A model generated the notes under the pieces. The model saw only the letters and a list, made by a program, of their open reading frames with translations. It made no database searches and was not told the DNA's origin. A stretch of 64,000 nt of DNA from Guadua angustifolia (Eukaryota; Streptophyta; Magnoliopsida; Poales; Poaceae), in the NCBI GenBank assembly GCA_036346375.1, contig CM070505.1, positions 51,210,626-51,274,625 of the forward strand, written 5' to 3'. The translations under genes were made by a program, and so were the position numbers. Positions 56,400-64,000 of the stretch are shown here, one piece after another; positions within the stretch are counted from its first letter, which is position 1, and every line of letters begins with the position of its first letter.

Positions 56400-57783
56400 G
56401 TTTGCTAGGAACTCGCTCCATCTATAAGCAACTTTACCCCGTAACATCCTACATCGACGGAGTTCGATCCCGGATTGTACTAGCAATACATGCCTAAGGT
56501 TCACCATTTTCAATCCATTGTTCACAAAAAAATCCGAGATATAAACGAATGCGAGGCTCCGAATCAAATAAAATCGCAGGTGTAATCGAGTTGACAAGTA
56601 ACTTACCCAAGACGACGTCCGATGTATTCTCAGACCGCATTAGCGGTGACATGATTGACTCGCCTACTACAATACAGTGTGGCGCCTCCAGATTGTGTAG
56701 CTCCACGGCTTGCTCCTCGTCATGTGTCTTCATGGAGTAGTTCCAAGATTGAAACGAATCGGTGTCACTCTCCTCCCTTCTAGGACAATAATTGGCGAAA
56801 TGCCCTGCTCGTGGCGTATAAAACAACGCCTAACTGCCGATCGTTGGCTTCTCGCACTGCATTCCCAACCGGTGTTGGCGCTCAAAATTTTGCCCAGCAG
56901 GTCTTGGTATCGTGGTGGCGCTGCATCACATTCCTTGGCCGAACTCAAGAACCGTGTGGTGTAACCTCAAACGCCGCGCCTCGGGCATGCTCCTCGCTAT
57001 GCCATCCTGCGCTTCCTGTTGTCCTCCAGCCTTGCGCTTGTCCTCCAATATCAGCGCTTTGTTCACTAGCTCCTCGAAATCGTGAAAAGTGTGGGTTATG
57101 AGTCCCACTGCAGTCCTCAATTCACCTTCATGAATCGAGACCGTTCGCCTTATCCGCCGCTACATCCTCAAAAAGAAGCGCACACGTTGTGAACTTATTT
57201 AGATACTCGACACCGATTGATTGCCCCGCTTCAGGCCCTAAACTCCTCCTTTTTCAGCTCCATGATGCCTTCGGCACATGGTACCGCCAAAAGCAATCGT
57301 GAACTCCTCCTACCGATATCCCGTGGGTGCTCATGAGCAACAAGAAGAGTTTTCCCACCATTCACCGCGGTTCCTTCAAGTCGATGAGAGGCATAGAGTA
57401 CCTCTCATTTCCTTCACACCGGGTAATGTGCAACTTTCTCTATCGTTTCAACCAATCATCCGCTTCCATTGGATTGGCATTCCCGAAAAATGTAGGCGGT
57501 CGTGTCCTCATGAATTCGACAAATTTTGAGTGTGGCCTCTGCACCAAGTTGACTCGTTAACTTGGGCGGCAGGCTTGGGCAAAGGACTCACAGATCTGGC
57601 CGTGATCATGGCATGCATTAACTGGTCTCAGCAAAGAATAAAGGCCCCAAAGTTCTCGTGATATCAACCGGCGGCATCTGGTTGAGATCCTAGTCCTTCA
57701 TCATCGATGTTTCCAAATGAAGCGAGAACCGCCCCATTTCCTCCTTGGTTTCTCGAGTGTTCACCATCCTCCGATTGCGCCAT
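56400..57783 (-). pseudogene. gag: Family C gag and protease
   Basis: Gag starts at the ATG with first base 57783 (MAQSEDGEHSRNQGGN). Fragments of the capsid part are at 57250-56930 (ELVNKALILEDKRKA). The knuckle remnant GHFANYCPRR is near 56790, followed by the protease run-up VVLGKLLVNSITPAILFDS (about 56600), where the GAS-type triplet is not readable. Confidence 0.72.
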
Positions 57784-58035
57784 GGTTTAGAGACGAGAGG
57801 AAATAAGAATAGACAAGTAATGGAGTACTTATGCGGGACAGAGGTATAACATAAAATCTAACTTTATTACTTTATTAATATCGAGGTATGGTTGCTCACA
57901 ATGCCTATGGGCCATGCAACACATACCGATCACTCACAAGCATGAAAGAAGCAAATCGAACTAACACTGAGTCAAACGCCTAAGGGTGACTTTATTCCAA
58001 GACGCGACTCGTCCGCAGAGTCTCAATCGCTAACC

Positions 58036-58801
58036 CTAACGCCACTCGAGCCAACCCCCACCGAACTCCTCGTGGATACACCGCGGTGTGCTGGTGCCGG
58101 TACAAACCTATCCCAACGATCCTCCGCTGGATGCACCTCCGCGACAGCTCAACCTCCACTGTTCTCGCTGACCTCCACAGCTCCGGCTTCACTTCCACTG
58201 CTCCAACTTCACTTCCACTGCTCGCTCGCCGCGCCTCGCCTGGCTCCCGGATCTGGTCGTAGCTCCAAAGACTGCCCGGCTCGTCCGACAAATACCGTTT
58301 CCAGCCCCAATCCTCTCGATAGAGGGGCCAAGTACTCACAAGTCCGCAACAGATGAGCCTCACCGCGGAACTCGCCACGGACCTCTCCGCAGCCTCGAAC
58401 CGCCTCGCCGATAACATCCTCTTGAGCGATAACATATCCGCCAGTGGGTGATCGTGGCATCCTCCTCCTCTATGGGCTCTTTGCCAGTGAGAGTCTCGCG
58501 GTGGTGACGAAACACTATGCCATCCAACTCCCCGGGTAGGTACGAGCACCGCCTCATCGCCAGACGCGATGTCTCCCGAATCCTCACAAATGACAACCTC
58601 CGGCCGTGATGCGGATGGGACGACTACCGCAGACTATCCCTAGCGAGACCGTGATAGTGACATCCTGTGCAATATCCAGCCCCGCCTGATCTACAAGAGT
58701 CCCCAGAGATCGGCTGTCATATCCTCCAAGTCAGCCGATCATACGCCAAAGCTCGCCAGGCACTCTCCAAAGGCGCCACCAAAAGAGTGGATCATCCTCA
58801 T
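58036..58801 (-). CDS. orf0, family C copy 2
   Basis: From the ATG at 58801 to the TAG at 58036-58038, about 255 codons, with frame changes. The segment FVRIRETSRLAMRRCSYLPGELDG (58592-58520) is the same core as IQEASRLALRR in family B. Confidence 0.55.
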
Positions 58802-59011
58802 CTCGCCAAAGGACACTCAAGGTGAAACTCAGATATTTTAAACACAAAGAAATATGTGTTAAATTCAAGAAGGGTATGAAAGAAGAGAAGGGGTAAGTCG
58901 AGATTGCATTATCATCTTGGCACATTTTAGCTTTTAGAAAATAGTTTTATCCTCACTACATCCATTCTAACTAAGGGCCAGTCTCTACAACAAGATGGCT
59001 CGATATCACTC

Positions 59012-61691
59012 TGTCGGGACCCGAATTTGCAAATCCGACCCTCCGGTATTCAGCACTAGTCCAGATCGCGCTTAGTGCACACAGCCTCAACATTGGTACA
59101 TATCATACCATAACCAACGAAATAATAAGTACTTTGATTAAATACTCAAACTAGTTGATCGACCTTATGGTCAAGTTACAAAGATACGATTCAGCAGGCT
59201 AAGAATTATTATAAAATCCAAATGCAATGAAAATAAAATAACTCGTGGCGCCAACCAATTTGCCACAGTAACCGACCGGGCTCGCTCCTTAGTTCGTTGG
59301 TTCTTCCTCAAACTCCTCCTCCCGAGCGGGGTTGCTTCTTCTTCAACCTGGTTGTGTTGTTGTGGGTGAGTACTTTGAGCACTCAAAGAAGTCATGCATG
59401 TAATGCAATGCTAATATACTATATGCATGGCTTAGTACAAAGGATAGGCTATGGTTCATGTGCAAGACAAAGATTCCAAATAAACAAGAATAGATTGCAA
59501 AGCAAGAAACAAGAGTAGGAATAGTAGCTTTCACAAACATTTCAATTGTAATTCATTTTTCCATCCTAATCAAATTCATCATCACCAACCCAAGTATTTT
59601 CCATAAACAAGTCATTTTCATGAAAATCTAACCCTTGACCGTAATCACCGAGTGATGCTCATTACCGTGAGCACGGCTATTCAATAGGTTGTACACTCTG
59701 CAGAGGTTATACACTTTACCCACAAGATACAACAAATACCACCAAGGCAAATAACCGTAACGAAGCCTTTCCAAAGTTCCATCTAAACCCAGTACTGCCC
59801 GCTAAGGTTTCAACACTGGAGGGACTGGTTACCACACCAAGGGCCCCCTCTTGCGCCATGTGAGTTCTCATCCGCTTCTCCGGCCTCACACCACCATGAC
59901 AAGACACCAAAGAATAGATATCCCAGTTTACTTCACCTAAGCCCGGCCCCATTACGGAACTTGTGGTTGTATGAAAGACTCAGCTCAAATGCTCGCAAGG
60001 TTAAGTCCTTAGTTGACCGAGGCAAGACTAACCAAGTGTGATCTCAATTATCCAAAACCAATAAAAACCAAATACGACCGCCTGATTGCCACTCTTGGCC
60101 CACCGTAAACAATCTTGCCATTTGCCCCAGCCTAAATCATTTTCCCACCCCTTGTTCTTTACCATTGCACCACGTGCCATCATCATCTCAATAACACATG
60201 TCTCATTCACAAAAACACGCTCCATATCTCATTAAGTCAATATTTGCTTTGGTATTCCAAAATCATGAATTGTCCACGTAGGTGGCTAAGCATACTACTT
60301 CGGTCTACTTAACCCATGTTGGTAAATTATTAATGTCCAACTATTAATCCATATCCTAGGGTGACAAAAGATTCATGGCCTACAATTATATATGACAAGG
60401 TGGCATACAGCAACTAGGCATTTAACTAATCCCAAAACTTAATTAAAGTCATTTCTATCAAATTAGCATGCAATAGTTTAAATCAAAATAATTTGCTCTA
60501 ATAGGTTCAACATGATCAAACACAACTTGCCTTCAAAAAGTGCTGGCTCTGGTTCCTGAGCTTGCTCCTAGGTCAGAAACTCTCCCTCGAAACCTTCGCA
60601 TTTCAACGCTTCACGCCAGAACGATACACAAAACAATAAAATAAATAAACAGTAGACAAACAGTGCTCAAAAATTCAATTAAAATTCATAAATAGAAAGA
60701 TCACAATTTTACAAATTTATAGAAATTGGAATCACTCAAATCGGAGTTAAAACGCAAAAGTTATAAGCATTTGAAGTTTCAAAATACATTTAAAATCAAT
60801 AAACCGAATTAAATAAATATTTTTCTTTTTCGAAAATTAATTATTGCGTCATCGGTGACACGTGTCGCCACCACGTAATCGACATGCGGCCTTGCCGACG
60901 CCACCACCGACCGGCCTCGTGATGACGCCAAGATGACGTCATCGTGACGCCAAGACGACTTTCGGCCATCTCGCCGACAAGTGGGTCCGCCGTGACGCCG
61001 CGATGACGTGAATAAAGGACGCCACACGCACGGTGTGCGGTGACGAGTGGGCCCGCGGCTGCCGCGACTCATGTGCACAGCGTTTCGCGGCGGTGAGATC
61101 GACATGGGTCCGCTTTGTCGGCGACTCATGCGCATGATGCTCGTAGGCGGTGAGATCGACATGTGGGTCCGCTTGTCGCATCACGCACAAAGTGAACGGT
61201 GACATGGCACGACGGTGGCCCCTCGGATTTGCATCTAACGGTGGAGTTTTGAAGATGGGGTTTATCGCTTTCAAGGCGACGTGGCGAATCGTGGTCGTTG
61301 ATGCGCGACGGACGGCCGTGGGAACTCCGGCTGGCGACGATGGCGTGACGGCGAGGTCTCACCGAGCGGAGGAAGATGACGTGGCCGGCGGCGTTTCCGT
61401 GCTTCTCCGGCTCGAAGAAGTAGCCCTCCCGACGCGGCTTGACGTGAGGAACTCCAAGGGACCAACGGCGACGGCGGAGGGTCACCGGCGATGCAATGAA
61501 CGCTAGAGGAAGTGCGGCGGATGGTCTCGGGACTTCGACGAGCTCGTGTGGCGAGGCGGCGGCGTCTCAGACGATGAGAAGTGTACGGAGGGGTGCGGTG
61601 CGAGGTGAGGATCACGACACGGGTGGCGGCGCTTTAAATAGTGCCTCGACGTCGTGAAAATCGCGAAACCGAGGCCCACACTACCGTACGG
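59012..61691 (-). repeat. Family C LTR, second copy, cut at the right
   Basis: The left tip TGTCGGGACCCGAATTTGC is intact. It is collinear with 50280-52910 and lacks the last roughly 400 bp, where sequence switches to family B orf0. Confidence 0.88.
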
Positions 61692-62165
61692 TCTCATGTA
61701 GTTCCTTCTCCACAACTCGAAGCGCCAGAGGTCAGTCCTTAATTTCGGTTTGTCATGGGCATGAGCTTCTTGAACAGCTGTGAATCATGCTAAGTGCACT
61801 GTAGTAGCTTCCTCCCTTCGTGTGACGTATGAACGCCATGAATCTTGAACCATGGGGTGGAGTCTGAACACCGTGTCTTCTAGCTCATGGTAGTAGTCGA
61901 AGCAGATCCTTCAGAGAGCGAGTCGTGATGCCTCCTCGGATACCGATCTCCCAAGTGGCTCTTCTCACCGTGATGCTGATAGGTTGGCTTGCTCTCTCAC
62001 CATTTCGGCGAAATTAACAACTTGCACACCATTCTCTTGTGGCTCATGACGATCCAATCTCGGCCTTGATACGCCGGTTTGGTGAAACTTCCCAAAACTT
62101 GGAGCACTCTCCGAGAGCTCAATCAGCGTAGCCTCCTCGAACTCTCACGATGATGTCCTCTTCAT
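61691..62165 (-). CDS. orf0, family B copy 3, lacking its end
   Basis: From the ATG at 62165 down to the B/C junction at about 61691. It covers the N-terminal two thirds, overlapping in family B coordinates the piece at 48585-48928 by about 345 bp. The frame is broken by small indels. Confidence 0.5.
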
Positions 62166-62352
62166 CTATTTAAAAGAGAAATAGATAAGTCTTCAAACGG
62201 CCTCTCCGAAAAATTTGAGGTAAATTTCAGCAAAGGTAAGGAACAGAGAATGAGATAAGTTAAGAGTGTTATCTTAATCTAGTTTAGGTTTTTCCTTTAG
62301 AAAATAATTTTTGGACACTCTACCAACTAGGGCCAAGTCATACAAAAAGTAT

Positions 62353-62363
62353 GCTCGATACCA
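62353..62363 (-). other. Primer-binding site of family B, third copy
   Basis: TGGTATCGAGC on the minus strand, four bases from the third LTR. Confidence 0.7.
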
Positions 62364-62367
62364 CCTC

Positions 62368-64000
62368 TGAGGACCCGACCACCAATTCAATCCAAGTGTT
62401 TTGCTGAATTAGTCCCAGATCAATCGCTAGTGCACACACTTAACATCGGTAAGCATCATATCATACACATCGATAAGAATAATAAGACTTTATTTATTGA
62501 ATATAACTAGTGTATGATCTTATGATCGATTATAATATTCAGCCTCACAAGGCAATAGTAAGACCAATGAGACAAATACAATGAAAGTAGTAGAAAACGA
62601 GATGTCCCATCAAGACACCACAAAGGCGTCGACAAGGATTGGCCTAGTGACACGCTGGCCCACCTGAAAGTCCTTCTCCAATAACGCATTTATTTATTCC
62701 TCCACGTTGTTGGTTGTTAAGCAAGGGTGAGTACACCAACACGTACTCAACAAGTTGTGCACAAAATGCAATTCTATCATAGCTATATGCAGGCTTATTC
62801 CAAAGGAAAGGCTAAGGGCTCATTTGCAATAAAGCAGCATTTAAGAACACATACGATACATAGATTGAAAAGACAGTAAAACAAATAATAACAAGTAAAC
62901 AGATTAAGTGATTCTCAAATAAACCCAAGTTTTCCATCCTAAATCAAGTTCCATTATCCACATGGCATCCTGCCATCCCATAACAGTTGTTCATTTTAAT
63001 TAACTACCCCTTGACTGTAATCACTGAGCATTGCTCAATACCGTGAGCACGGCTATCCGAATAGTTTGTACACTCTGCAGAGGTTATGCACTTTACCCAC
63101 ATGATACAACCATGCACCACACAGGTGAACGATTATAACAAAGCCTTTACAATGCATCCTCTTAACCCAGTGCTACCCGCTAAGGTTTCAACATTGAAGG
63201 GTTACACCACCACAATAGGGCCCCCCTCTTGCGCCATGTGAGTTTCTCCGTACACCTGGACTCACACCACCACGATAGCACTCAAGTTAAGCATTTGCAA
63301 ATTAGTCACTAGGCTACCCCATAATGTATATGTGGTTGCATGATAGACTCAGGTCAAAGGCTCGCAAGGTTAAGTCCTTAGGATTGATTGAAGCAAGACA
63401 TACACATACCCTCAGTTCCTCTGAGCCCACCCTGGCGCACTTGCCCCTTCCACTTGCTTCAATCATAAAGTGATTACCACCCGGTTGGTTACCAAGCACC
63501 ACGTGCTTCTCACAAATCAACATCGTTGTGTGACCTCCCCGCCACGACAACCCAATCTCTTTGTGTGACCACACATGACACACAAATTAACATCATTGTT
63601 CCATATTCCATTAGTCAAAATTTATACTCAACATTTCATGTACAAGTGATGACGTGGCATGGCTAAGCAATTCTAGTCCGTTCTAACCATCCATGTTGAT
63701 TTCAGTATTAACCAACTATAATGAACCAACCTAAGGTGACAAGTGGATTATGGCATACAAATAACAAGGTAGGGTGTAATTCAAAAGGGTACCTTAACTA
63801 ATCCCAAAGTTAAGTTGAAATCATTTGTACGCATAAAATATCATGCAATAGAGTAAATCAAAATAGCAATTTTGCAAACATGGGTGCAACATGATCAAAG
63901 CACAACTTGCCTTACTTAAGCTCCTGGTCTTGGTCTAAAGATTGTTCTTGAATTGATAATTCCTCCTCCAAATCCTCGCACAATTCAACGCTCACGCGAA
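62368..64000 (-). repeat. Family B LTR, third copy, running off the window
   Basis: Collinear with the left half (U5 side) of the other two B LTRs. The first 60 bases differ most. Confidence 0.88.

Larger units (their letters stand above)
48929..61691 (-). mobile_element. Family C block (chromovirus, related to B): partial internal, LTR, internal, partial LTR
   Basis: On the plus strand the block holds: gag start (48929-49032), leader with orf0 (49033-50279), LTR (50280-53335), a full internal region (53336-59011) and a second LTR cut at 61691. Both ends are abrupt switches to family B orf0 sequence. No LTR tip or target duplication is present at either switch, so the block did not enter as one ordinary insertion. 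The C coding region is more decayed than that of B. Confidence 0.85.

Noticed and set aside
48929..61691. Family C block as one simple transposition into family B
   Set aside because: No LTR tip and no short target duplication at either border, and the B flanks overlap by about 345 bp.
1..64000. tRNA, rRNA and CRISPR arrays
   Set aside because: None seen by eye. PBS sequences match tRNA ends only over 11-14 bases, and the regular repeats are LTR subrepeats, minisatellites or microsatellites without CRISPR spacing.

Overview
This is plant nuclear DNA, almost certainly from a grass. It holds a miniature LTR retrotransposon that looks like the grass SMART family, grass-type Ty3/gypsy chromovirus LTRs of about 3.1 kb, several MITE families and a large Mutator-like element. 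I found no intact host gene, rRNA, tRNA or CRISPR array. Nearly every base can be assigned to a transposable element, or to decayed sequence between elements.

Left part (1-15.8 kb). A possible GRF-zinc-finger exon lies at the left edge. It is followed by a complete 289-bp SMART/TRIM element (447-735), a small TTA-flanked MITE, and a complete 4.76-kb Ty1/copia element (1249-6006) with 209-bp LTRs, a CTCTC target duplication and broken gag-pol. An 8.8-kb Mutator-like element (about 6968-15773) follows. All its genes are on the minus strand: a decayed MULE transposase, a plant-mobile-domain (PMD) gene and a small Myb/SANT-like gene.

Middle (15.8-31.6 kb) is a nest. A copia-like LTR (15.8 kb) was split by a SIRE-type copia element (16014-22344). 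That element has a 1.7-kb 5' LTR, but a deletion runs from its reverse transcriptase into its 3' LTR. To the right lie a solo LTR (22810-23915) that splits a 41-bp tandem array, a second copy of the copia-like LTR (25.15 kb) carrying a foldback MITE, and a series of MITEs (hAT-like, Tourist-like, two copies of one Mutator-like foldback family, one other). A 3'-truncated SMART copy and the 5' LTR plus gag of a Tat-like gypsy element complete it.

Right part (31.6-64.0 kb). Everything is on the minus strand and belongs to two related chromovirus families, here called B and C (Tekay-like; the chromodomain end of pol is visible). Family B is arranged LTR-internal-LTR-internal. Its second internal part breaks at about 48928 inside an extra ORF upstream of gag ('orf0') and joins a C block: gag start, leader, LTR, full internal region, leader, partial LTR. 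At about 61691 the C block joins back into B orf0, which leads to a third B LTR that runs off the window. Both families carry the extra upstream ORF, and their LTRs share short, strongly conserved non-coding blocks in the presumed transcribed part.

Caution on breaks. Copy-to-copy differences in B and C cluster at CG and CAG/CTG sites and are often small indels, not C-to-T changes. Some of the many frameshifts may therefore be base-calling errors at methylated sites and not true mutations.
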